The notes under the pieces were generated by a model. The model was given only the letters and a program-made list of their open reading frames with translations, had not been told where the DNA came from and did no database searches. From contig NC_020167.2 in the NCBI RefSeq assembly GCF_000224145.3, forward strand, positions 3,230,977 to 3,294,976: a stretch of DNA of 64,000 nt, read 5' to 3'. Below, piece by piece: positions 51,336 to 60,317 of this stretch; the stretch's first letter is position 1, and each line of letters begins with the position of its first letter. Position numbers and translations under genes: made by a program. Origin of the DNA: Ciona intestinalis (lineage: Eukaryota; Chordata; Ascidiacea; Phlebobranchia; Cionidae).

Positions 51336-52302
51336 ACGTAGCTACAGAGCATAACCATGAAATACAATCCCTACTAGCCTGGGTTCGAACTGAAGCGCAA
51401 GCCAAATAATTTTGAATGGTGTCAGATCTAACCCACGCATCACACAAACTCATATGCAATCTGGCGCAAACTTTTCAGCCTTAAGGTCGTTTCATCTATA
51501 TTAGGTGCACATTTGTGTTAAAACACCAGATATGGTGTTAAAACTGGGTTGCTACCCATTACCTCACAGTCAATTTGGTGGCCGCGTACACTCTTAACCT
51601 TACCCTTCTCTTGGTTGGAACTGAAGCGCAAGCCAAACAATTTTGAATGGTGTCCGATCTAACCCACGCATCACACAAACTCATATGCAACTCTGGTGCA
51701 AACTTTTCAGCCTTAAGGTTCTTTCATCTATATTAGATGCTTGTTTGTGTCAAAACACCATATATGGTGTTGCACCCGAGTTGCTACCCACTACCTCACA
51801 GTCAATTTTGTGGTCGTATACCATTCTTAACCTTGCACTGTGCCATCATTTTAACCTTGCTGCTTACTGAAAATTGACAGTATTTGTCTGCACTGTCGTT
51901 GGGTTTTAAGGTTTATTTTGGTTTTTGCAATCACAGGGTAACAAAGGCATAAGCATACTGCAATGCTTACCAACTGAGTTATGGTTTCATATTGAACTTT
52001 ATATATCAACATATCATATAACTTGGATGTAATTCAGTTTCGCAGAATATTACCATTTGGATTTAAAACAAGTGAAATCTGCCTCTGAACTGACACAACT
52101 ACCTCGTACAAAGCTTGCCGATGGTGCACTGGCCCAACTGTTTTACTAAAATCGGTTTCTAGACAATTCCAATACTGGTCTACAAAATACTCTGTGGTTG
52201 CATTATTTGTTATTAACATTTCCTCATTCTTTACATCACTTTTGGTTGAACTTATCCAGTGTAACAGTTATTGCAATTAATCAAATGATGTACACGAGTA
52301 TA
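51336..52302. other. Tail-to-tail region between NDST and DNAJC12, with a tandem duplication
   Basis: No gene was found. It contains the ~240 bp direct duplication described separately, then AT-rich sequence. A minus-strand frame at 52034-52219 has no recognisable features. Confidence 0.45.
51368..51850. repeat. ~240 bp tandem direct duplication
   Basis: Unit 1 begins about 51368 (GGTTCGAACTGAAGCGCAAG) and unit 2 about 51614 (GGTTGGAACTGAAGCGCAAG). They stay aligned through TCTAACCCACGCATCACACA, TTTTCAGCCTTAAGGT and CTCACAGTCAATTT with scattered substitutions and small indels. It begins about 30 bases after the NDST stop, so it may lie in the 3' UTR. Confidence 0.85.
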
Positions 52303-52308
52303 TTTATT
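52303..52308 (-). terminator. DNAJC12 polyadenylation signal AATAAA
   Basis: A minus-strand AATAAA lies 25 bases after the DNAJC12 stop codon. Confidence 0.7.
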
Positions 52309-52332
52309 GCACAGTGAAAGTAAGAGGTTATG

Positions 52333-54038
52333 TTATATTTCGTAAGCACGAAATTGCTTTAGAATGTCATCACTTGGTCGATTTGAAACACTTGAACTTG
52401 CAGAATTACTTGGCCCAGCAGATTCTAGTAAAACAATGCATTCATAATACAGAGTAGATTTAGTCAAATCTGCATTAAATACCTGAGCCATTCTCAGCAG
52501 GTTCTAACATTGGATCATGTTTAACTTTCTGGACCCAATGCATGGTCTGTTTAAAAGATGTATTTTAGTAAATTGCTCCAACCCACTGGTCACTAATGGG
52601 TTGTCCAAATTATCAGCCATACATAAAAAATCCCCCAAAAAATAATCACCGACCCACAAAGTAACATACATGGTAACTCGTAAGCTGGCATGAGGTGTTA
52701 AACCTGTGTTATAACGACTGTTGTTTTCCGGCCACGCGATAATAAAGTAAGTTACATTCATACACATTCATTCAAATTAGCACAGTATTACTATGATATG
52801 AAAACATTTGGAATTATAGGTGAAATGGATCAACAGATCAACAAAATATGTTACTTTGTGGGTGATTAATTTTTTATGTGTGGCTGATAATTTGGACAAC
52901 TCATTAGTGACCGCTGAATTGGAGCAATTGCCGTTAAGTGTCTTGCCCAAGGACATATACGCCCACAATGTTAGCAGCAAAGAGCCTTGTACCTGTTACT
53001 TTAGGCGCGCTAACCAACTGTGCTACAGGAAACTGGGAAGCATAAACTTTAAATGTTATATTTAAATATTTGGCTTTGGTCAACAGGAATGTAGGCCTAA
53101 ACACTTTTTACCAAAGATTTTAATAAAGTTTTAAAAAAACTAACTGACTAACCATTCTAGTTCGTCCTTGCATTGATTTCCAGCGTTCGTATGGAATTTT
53201 TAAACCAGAATTCCTCCACAAGTCATATTCCTTTCTTAACTAAAATTAAAAACATATTTAAAATAATACTAAGCTTATTAGCACCCCATACTTTGAAATA
53301 GGGATACCATCACATTTTAGAATTCCAGATTTAAACGTAAAATAGGTTTGTTGGGTGTTCATAAAAACAACCGGGGACAAAATATATTGCATTCGCTACA
53401 TTAATTTATCATGTTCCCCATGCTTAAAAAACACTATTAGTTTGCATGCAAAGAGATTTTTTAAACAAATAAAACACATTACAGCAGTCTGTACTTAAGG
53501 GTATATCAAATCCCCTACTAACAGTGGGATCTGCCAAGACTTCTTTGGCTTTCTGAAGTTTTGCAAATTCTAGACTTGAATTAGAGTTGCCTTTGTTTTT
53601 GTCAGGATGCAACAGCTTTGCTTTAATGCGATATTCTGTCAAAATTTGATTTGTCTGCAAAGTAAGTAAGAGGAATAGGTAAATGTACTTAAGATATAGA
53701 GTATAGGGTGGGGAAGATGGGACACCTTTAGCACATAATATCAAAATATCCTGATCGTGTTTTAAACAATTAACAATAGTCTATGGGAGAGGGTGCGGTT
53801 ATGATTCATAAAACATTCTTTGTTTATTACCAAAAGGGGCGAAAAAATAGCATAAAAATGTGGCCCATCTTTCCTCATCCTACTATTAATTATATTATTT
53901 TCGTCGCATAACTTGGCCAATAAGTACTAACTAATTGATAACTATTTAACTTACATTTGAAAGCTCATTGCAACCTAACACATCATAATAATCCTCAGTG
54001 TTGTTATCTTCCGAAAAGATTTGCTTGAAAACATCCAT
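52333..54038 (-). CDS. DNAJC12: DnaJ (Hsp40) homologue, subfamily C member 12
   Basis: DNAJC12 is a cytosolic type III J-protein that delivers clients to Hsp70; in mammals these include the aromatic amino acid hydroxylases. Five minus-strand exons join in phase to 152 residues (human: 198): 53955-54038, 53523-53654, 53153-53239, 52483-52546, 52333-52424. The N-terminus MDVFKQIFSEDNNTEDYYDV matches the human EDTEDYYTLLGCDELSS region. The J-domain signature HPD is intact (LLHPDKNKG, residues 44-46), followed by FAKLQKAKEVLADPT and EYDLWRNSG. The exon-4 stretch MHWVQ matches human SMHWVV, and the hallmark C-terminus is FRAYEI (human FRNYEI). The protein is shorter than the human one in the variable middle. 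On the minus strand a TTTTTAG acceptor-like site precedes the ATG by 7 bases, a possible spliced-leader site. A palindromic CRE lies about 95 bp upstream. Confidence 0.95.
52559..52775 (+). mobile_element. SINE body in DNAJC12 intron 3 (forward arm of a fold-back pair)
   Basis: It contains AATTGCTCCAACCCACTGGT, ATTATCAGCCATACATAAAA, AATCACCGACCCACAAAGTA and GTTATAACGACTGTTGTTTT in the family order. It has no tRNA-like head. Its left part is the inverse of 52848-52935. Confidence 0.55.
52845..53035 (-). mobile_element. tRNA-derived SINE in DNAJC12 intron 3 (reverse)
   Basis: Read on the minus strand it starts TCCTGTAGCACAGTTGGTTA, a good RNA polymerase III A box (TAGCACAGTTGG), followed by a B-box-like GGTACAAGGCTC and then the family body (GTGTCCTTGG-type motif, GTGACC, ATTATCAGCC). 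It is the best-preserved tRNA-like head in the window and defines the family as tRNA-derived. Confidence 0.65.
53702..53887 (-). mobile_element. MITE, ~190 bp TA-flanked family (copy 3, reverse)
   Basis: TATAGGGTGGGGAAGATGGG at the left and CCCATCTTTCCTCATCCTAC at the right form the inverted ends. The core matches copy 2. It lies in DNAJC12 intron 1. Confidence 0.8.
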
Positions 54039-55412
54039 TTTTTATTCTAAAAATACAATCCATGACACAAGACTAGAAGAGTAAACAAAAATTTTACTGT
54101 TGGTCTGTTTCTGGTGTTCAACTACGTCACTATGTGACGTCACATACTATTTGTTATGGTTCTCGGTCATCGTCTAGCGGGCAGCTTTCAGTGCACGCAT
54201 ACATAAAAATACTCTCTTTAATATCGAGTAGCGGGTCAATAACAGTTGTTATAATACAGGTAATGTATTTCGTATAACATTTCTATTTATAAGTTACAAC
54301 ATATGTAACTTCCTAGATAAATTATTTGTAAAACAAACGCATATGATGGTAAAGGACATTGATCACTTGTTTATATTATGATCTTTAGAACCAACATGAC
54401 TCTATAACGAACTAAGATATTAGTTTTGTATTGTTTGAATGTAACTGGATGTATTGTGCCACTTTATGCCACGTTTTCTTATATAAGTTGCTTTCTGGGT
54501 CGGAACAATTGCCGTTAAGCGTCTTTCCCACGGACACATACTACCAGAATTCTAGCAGCGTCGAACTTTAAACCCTAAATTTAGTTATGCTGTCAACTTT
54601 GTACACGCGTTAAGAAGCTATTATAACTAACATGAAACAGTACGTGGTAAAAAATCTATTGGTTGGTATCTGTAAACTTCTCTTCGTTTATTTGTTGCAC
54701 TTCAGTTGTTCATAAAGCGACATGAAAAAATACAAAAAAAACACGTAAAAACAACATAAAAACGGCAAAAAATTAAGGGCACAAAAAGACATAAATAAGA
54801 CATGCATGACGTTTTTCTACATGTCGTTTATTATTTTCTATTTTTACATAAACCTGGAAAAACATAGTCGAAACACAAGACATAGTGTGATACGTCTCGA
54901 GACACGGACATGGACACGGACATGGGTCAGATATGAAACTTTCTCCAAATTCTCACCAACACATAACATACCTTTTACCTATTTATGCTTATAAACGTGT
55001 ACATTCGAATTCAGTACATGTATATTTGTAAGTACTAGTTTTATATGTGGCTTTTCATACCTGTGGCTTTTGGTTGTTATTATGCGACCCATCACAACAT
55101 TTTTAGATGACGATGGGTGTATATTTTCCTTCGTACGACATATATGTCATACGAGGATATAATAAACAGGTATAAATATATGTAACAAATTAATTTGACA
55201 CGTCAGAATCCGCGTTTTGGACCAAATAGAATGGCCTATTATTTACCATTTGTCACGGAAGCAAAACAAACGTTTGATTCATATATACGTTATACTCATA
55301 TATTCATATCCGTTTTTGCGCATTATATAAAGCAGGATCGGTGAACAATATCAGCAGAATTTTGAAAAGTTATTATCATATAAAGGAGGGCAAAATATTA
55401 TTTACCTTAAAT
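54039..55412. other. Divergent region between DNAJC12 and the first CAP gene
   Basis: This 1.37 kb should contain both promoters. Besides the CRE palindrome at 54131-54146 it holds a short ACACGGACATGG tandem repeat near 54900-54930 and SINE-like debris near 54500. No further gene was recognised. Confidence 0.4.
54131..54146. promoter_or_regulatory. Palindromic CRE upstream of DNAJC12
   Basis: TATGTGACGTCACATA is a perfect 16-bp palindrome around TGACGTCA, with a second half-site (ACGTCA) just before it at 54124-54129. It sits about 95 bp upstream of the DNAJC12 start codon, in core-promoter range. The consensus binds CREB/ATF-type bZIP factors. Use in vivo is inferred. Confidence 0.5.
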
Positions 55413-57487
55413 ATGAATACTAGTTTAAAAGAAGGTAAAAATAACTGTGAGCTAAGAATATTAGCGAGTATAAAAGTCGATTAATTAGATATAGTTTAAT
55501 TAACGGTAAATCTACTTCTCAGAATACAGTCAACTCGTAAAGGATATCGGCAAGGGAGGGGAATGGACACCGGAGCGTATAGACATCTATCAAAGAGCTA
55601 TGGCTTATAAAGCGTCGCAGGAGGCATTGCGTCATGAGTTCGGTAATATAAAACTACACGTATACGTAAAAAAAATAATTTAAATTCTGAACTTCCTTCC
55701 AATCATGTTTAACGATCTGTTTAAAATCTTCAGTACAACTTCTTTTTTTCAAAAAAAAACAAACCGTATATGGTATAGGGCGGGGAAAATGAGACAAATT
55801 TTTCATTCCATTTTTTTGTCATATTTGGTAGTAAACAAACAAACAACGTTCACAGCATTATAAAACTATCCTCACGAATCCCATATGTAGACCGTTTTTA
55901 ATTGTTTTAATCAATGTCAGGATATATTTTATCTGCTAAAGTTGTCTCTCCACACCCTATAACATATATAATTCTTACTCCACCCCACTATACAAATTAT
56001 GTTCTTTTACCACGCTGCCGGTTGACAACAGCTTCACTTTTTTGCATTTAGTCAACGGAATACTTCCGTCTGTGAGAGATGACTTTCGGAACCAGGTTCT
56101 TGAACGGCACAACCAATTAAGAAACTTACACAGTAATACCAATGGGTATGTTACATACAGAAAATACAAATAAATGATTTAACGTGTTTTTTTATATAGG
56201 GTCACTTTAAATGTACAACTTCAAGAAGAGGCACAAGCTTGGGCAAACAAACTCGCTGCAGACAACTCTGGACTTCTCCATGACGATAATCGCAATGGAG
56301 CTGGGGAAAACTTGTACTTTATGAACAACAGCCTTATGTTTTCTCCAACTGGTAAAGCATACAGTAGGATGGGAGAAGATGGAACACATTTTAACTACAT
56401 TTTTTCGTCTTATTTAGTAGTAAACAAAGAACATTCAAAGTATTATAAAGCTATATCCTCACGACTCCCATAGACCGTTGTTAATTGTTTAAAACACGAC
56501 CAGGATACTTGGATATTATGTGCTAAAGGTGTCCCATCTCCCCCCACCCTACTATATATATATATAGTTTTGTTTTAATACGTAGCATCCCCTTTGTGGA
56601 AATGTGAGGCCCCTGGGCAAGACTCCTAATGGTCACTGAAGCGTTGTTCAAATTGTCAGCCACATAGAAAAACACTCACAATAGCCACATATAGTGAAAG
56701 GGGGTAAGATGGGACACCTTTAGTACATATAATTCAAATGTCCTGATTGTGTTTAAAACAATTAACAGCGGCCTGTGGGAGTCGAAAGCATACAGCATAA
56801 TAATTCTTTGAATGTTCTTTGTTTTACTACCAAATGGGAAAAGAAAACAGAATGAAAAGGTGTACCATCTTCTCCCACCCTACTATACATATAATAGCCC
56901 ATTTATAGTTCGTAAGCGGGGACTGCGTGTATAAAATAAAACAACTGTGCTATAAAATGACTTTCATGGCCATGTCACGTGAGCACAAAGGCGTGACATT
57001 AAATTAGATTGGCAATAGTTTACATTCATATATTTGGGGCTAAAACAAATTTTCTTCGATAGGTGCAGAAACAACGGATGTTTGGTACAAAGAATATAAG
57101 AACTATAACTTCATTACAGGGCAGAGTACTAATGGGCAACCTATTGGTAAGTTGCAGATATTTAAATTTAAAAATCAAAAGGCGAAAAATTACAGTTGAC
57201 TCAAAAACGGTATTGATTCAAACGAAAAACAGATATTTCAGAATTGGCCCAGTAATGACCAACTGTACCCCAATTTTAAAAAATGACTTCAGTTATTCCC
57301 TTCATTTTTCGCAGGCCATTTCACGCAAGTTGTGTGGAAAGCAACCACCGAAATAGGAGCTGGCATTGCATCCGACAGCCATGGAAAATATTACGTTTGT
57401 GTCAGGTATCGAACAGCGGGAAACACGCAGGGCCAATATGTGGATAATGTGATGACAACAAAACCCGGCGCACAGCTCCCAGCTTAG
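55413..57487 (+). CDS. CAP-superfamily protein, GAPR-1/GLIPR2-like
   Basis: GAPR-1/GLIPR2 proteins are non-secreted CAP-domain proteins tied to Golgi and lipid-raft membranes and to autophagy control. Six exons join in phase to 214 residues: 55413-55434, 55523-55642, 56052-56145, 56200-56351, 57063-57146, 57315-57487. There is no signal peptide; the protein starts with a ~48-residue acidic/helical extension absent from human GLIPR2 (154 residues). The CAP domain follows: LERHNQLRN, NVQLQEEAQAWANKLA, GAGENLYFM, DVWYKEYKNYNF, the CAP1 signature GHFTQVVWKATTEIGAG, and a CAP2-like segment YYVCVRYRTAGN. The tetrad histidines of HNQ and GHFTQ are present. The paucity of cysteines fits an intracellular family member. 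It lies in tandem with a diverged paralogue downstream. AATAAA at 57629-57634 is the likely poly(A) signal. Confidence 0.9.
55774..55961 (+). mobile_element. MITE, ~190 bp TA-flanked family (copy 4, diverged)
   Basis: TATAGGGCGGGGAAAATGAG starts the element and CCACACCCTATA ends it. The core shares AGTAAACAAACAAACAACGT and CCCATATGTAGACCG-type stretches with copies 1 and 5. It lies in intron 2 of the GLIPR2-like gene. Confidence 0.65.
56361..56556 (+). mobile_element. MITE, ~190 bp TA-flanked family (copy 5)
   Basis: It has clear ends (AGTAGGATGGGAGAAGATGG; GTGTCCCATCTCCCCCCACC then CTACTATA) and a core almost identical in order to copy 1 (GTAGTAAACAAAGAACATTC, CTCACGACTCCCATAGACCG). It lies 10 bases after the exon 4 donor of the GLIPR2-like gene. 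Confidence 0.88.
56689..56886 (-). mobile_element. MITE, ~190 bp TA-flanked family (copy 6, reverse)
   Basis: It lies in the same intron as copy 5 but in the opposite orientation, separated from it by a SINE fragment (56590-56688). Its ends are GGGGGTAAGATGGGACACCT and CATCTTCTCCCACCCTACTA. Confidence 0.85.
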
Positions 57488-58449
57488 ACTTGAACAAAAC
57501 ATTGCATGTATTTTTCCTATTTACATAATCGGACCTAATATACACGTTAAAAACTCCTATGCAGACTTATACCAAGCATGCGTCATAATACCTTTGCTTT
57601 TAAGAACAATATTCGCTAATGTTAATAGAATAAAGAATTAATTACTCAATACGTCGAAACGGAAGTGTCAAATTACCTGCTTAGATTAGTCGACACAATG
57701 CCTGTTCCACGCAAGCCAACAGCAGTTTACTCCTAGGCTGGTTACCGCGTGGTTTAAAGTTGCTTTAGGAATTAAAGTATTTTTAGCTGAGTAAAAAATG
57801 ATACATTTTTTTAGCTAATGTATAAAAATTGAAGTTTTGAGAATGCATTGACAATAGGGGAGTGTTTAGAAACCGGTGTCGTGAAAAAGCAGAATTACAA
57901 GCATGTGTGTCTGGCACTGGTTGACCTACCCAATTAAGATAATTAGTAGCAGCTGTTCCACGGTTGCCCCTAATATATTTGTGCAGCTTGTTCGATCTGC
58001 TATATATGTTACACAGTTCGAACAGTGTGTGGTAGCTGCTGTTAGGAAAGTCTACAAAGCAATGACATATAGCGAGGCAGCAAGTAGAGTTGGACGACAG
58101 TCAAACAGTATGATCAGTGAAATAGCATACACATTAAAATTTACAACCTGTGTACTGGGTTCTTGTTGTTTAAATACGTGAATATTAAAATAATGCGAGC
58201 ACATTTTGAACGTTGTGGTAATATTTTGGCAGCAAGGCTATATAGAGCAGTTAGCACTGACACGAACTTAATTACAAGCGCCCAAATAATACGCATGGAG
58301 TGTGTCATGTCAAAATCAGTACCGAAAGTCGTCATATACTACGTTAGTTAATGTCACGTTTAAGCGTCCCAAATTTTCGATTAAGTTAAGCTATATACTT
58401 AGAAATGTGCTGACAGCGTGGAATAGATACGACAATTTAAGAAGATAAA
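57488..58449. other. Region between the two CAP genes
   Basis: It holds the first CAP gene's 3' UTR with AATAAA at 57629-57634. An open frame at 57903-58181 has no signal, motif or splice pattern that I recognise. Nothing else is supported. Confidence 0.4.
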
Positions 58450-59861
58450 ATGAGGACACACAATGTTTGTACTGAAGGTAAAAGTGAATCAATCAAATTA
58501 GTTCTATTAAGTGATTTGATTGCGCTATGTTTTATTTTTTTAGAATAAACTAGTAGAAAATGATATAGGTCAGATGTAAATTCAAGATAATAATACTGTG
58601 GGGTTGAATAGAATACCGTTAGTAAACAAACCCATGTTTTCTGATTGTAATTTAAACAATTATAACAACTCTTCGTCGTGATATGCTACGGTTATATAGT
58701 TTTGTAAATATTTTTCGTTTACAAATAAATGGGTCAATAAACAAATGAAAACATGACCCATCTTACCCCAACTTACTATAATATAAACAAGTAATAGTGG
58801 AAAGTGAGTCTATACTCTATATGATAGATAAAAGTGATTGTGTACTGAAGTTTATTTTATAATCAGATATTTCATTTACAGAGGAAATCATAATGTTTGA
58901 ACAAGAATGCGTACACCGTCACAACCAACTAAGAAAACAGCATGGTGTAAAACCGTGAGTGCTAAAGCTTACCAACAACAGTATGCTTACTAAACAAATT
59001 CTGTTTCCAGATTAAGAACTAATCAAGAACTACGCAATTTGGGGCAAAAAATTGCGGAACAAGCATCGGCAAAGGGAAAACATGTGCAGCTAGACGACGA
59101 TCGATACAGCTACAACACATGTCATGTTATTTCTCGAAAAATGAACGGTAGGTTGCTTCAACGAAAGTTTGCTTACACATATATGTGTCTTCGTACTCTA
59201 CTAATTAAACAAAATTTATACTGTAATAATTAAATGCAGGCGCCAGCATTGCGGACATGTGGTACTCCGAAATTACGTATTATAATTTTAACAAGCCGCG
59301 ACTAGATGACATCAACGGTAACTTTTGGTTGCATTCGTATCGCTTTGTATTCCTATATAGCATATTTAACAAAAGGAACGCTTAATGGTTTCGAGAACTA
59401 AATAAGTGGGTTAAGATGGATACATTAGTTTAATTAGTCCATATTCTTTTTTTAAGAATTGTCTTTAAACAATTAACAACGCCCTTTTGGAGCTGTGAGG
59501 ATATGGTTACATACTTCTGTAAATATTTTTTATTTACTACCAGATGAGTCGAAAACAGATAACGAAACAATATGCCCGCTTGTTTATTGAAATTATGCAA
59601 TAATAATAAAATAAACTTTCGTTGCTATTCTAACGTGCGGATGCGTTCAAGCAATTTCTATGAACAAAACATACCATGAAATTTAACGTTATTTTCACAG
59701 GGCGTTTTGTTCGTATGATCTGGCGAACTGCTTCACAGATTGGCGTCGGCGTGTCACGTGACGCAGCAGATAATGTCTTTGTCGTGGTGGTTTACAATAA
59801 GCCGTGTTATGAATCGACCGACGAATCTAATTTGAAAGAAAACGTATCGAAACCGATATGA
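58450..59861 (+). CDS. Diverged CAP-superfamily paralogue
   Basis: Five exons join in phase to 158 residues: 58450-58477, 58882-58954, 59011-59147, 59240-59317, 59701-59861. The family framework is clear: CVHRHNQLRKQHG, ELRNLGQKIAEQASAKG, SIADMWYSEITYYNFN, then GRFVRMIWRTASQIGVGVS and VFVVVVYNKP. It has the same exon plan as the upstream GLIPR2-like gene, so it is probably a tandem duplicate. The GENLY segment is replaced (DRYSYNTCHVIS), and the CAP1 signature GHFTQVVW has become GRFVRMIW, losing its conserved histidine. Membrane or ligand binding that needs the CAP tetrad is therefore probably altered. There is no signal peptide. The first exon is short, and an internal start at ATG 58894 is possible. 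The gene ends 456 bp from Ci-VSP, tail to tail. Confidence 0.82.
58596..58783 (-). mobile_element. Decayed MITE of the ~190 bp family
   Basis: The right end, CATGACCCATCTTACCCCAA followed by CTTACTATA, and a core with AATTTAAACAATTATAACAA and CGTGATATG stretches resemble the reverse copies. The left end is weak. It lies in intron 1 of the second CAP gene. Confidence 0.5.
59400..59585 (-). mobile_element. Decayed MITE of the ~190 bp family
   Basis: AGTGGGTTAAGATGGATACA at the left and core parts (TTAAACAATTAACAACGCCC, TTTTATTTACTACCAGATGA) match the reverse copies at 43475 and 56689. The right end is lost. It lies in intron 4 of the second CAP gene. Confidence 0.5.
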
Positions 59862-60317
59862 AGTCATCTCCCGGTCGGTTTCGCTTCCCCGCACTTTCAC
59901 TGTAACGTCATTTTAATCAATTCAGTTATGCTGTGACGTCATTTTTGTTTAAAACACTGTGACGTAAACTCAGTTTATTCCGTTTTATAATTGACACAAA
60001 TACCATGAAAGTATAACAGCTATACTCTGAACAGGCATAGAGAAAACTATCTAATGCATTTAAGTTACTTTTAAAACCACCAGCACATGATTGTAATGGC
60101 AAATCAGGGTTGTACATTTATAAGTTATCAGCGCCAAAACGACTTATATCCCGCCAAATACATATATTCACGAACATATCAGCAGTTATTTATTACTAGG
60201 ACCGTGATGTGCATTGCTACTGAAATTGCACACAAGGCATACGGAGTATACACAGTATCTCATAAATAGGCCAAAATATATTGCACCTTATAGCACAGCT
60301 TCCAAACTGAATACAAA
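59862..60317. other. Tail-to-tail region between the second CAP gene and Ci-VSP
   Basis: It should hold both 3' UTRs. On the minus strand AATAAA at 60189-60194 lies 124 bases past the Ci-VSP stop and is a plausible poly(A) signal. Several GTGACGTCA-like sites occur at 59900-59970. No gene was found. Confidence 0.45.

Noticed and set aside
53010-53035. A functional tRNA gene suggested by TAGCACAGTTGGTTAGCGC on the minus strand
   Set aside because: The A box is good, but no cloverleaf can be completed and the sequence continues into the recurrent SINE body, so it is a SINE head.
57903-58181. 92-residue plus-strand frame between the CAP genes
   Set aside because: It has no motif, no splice signals and no resemblance to the CAP domains. 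Its length is compatible with chance.
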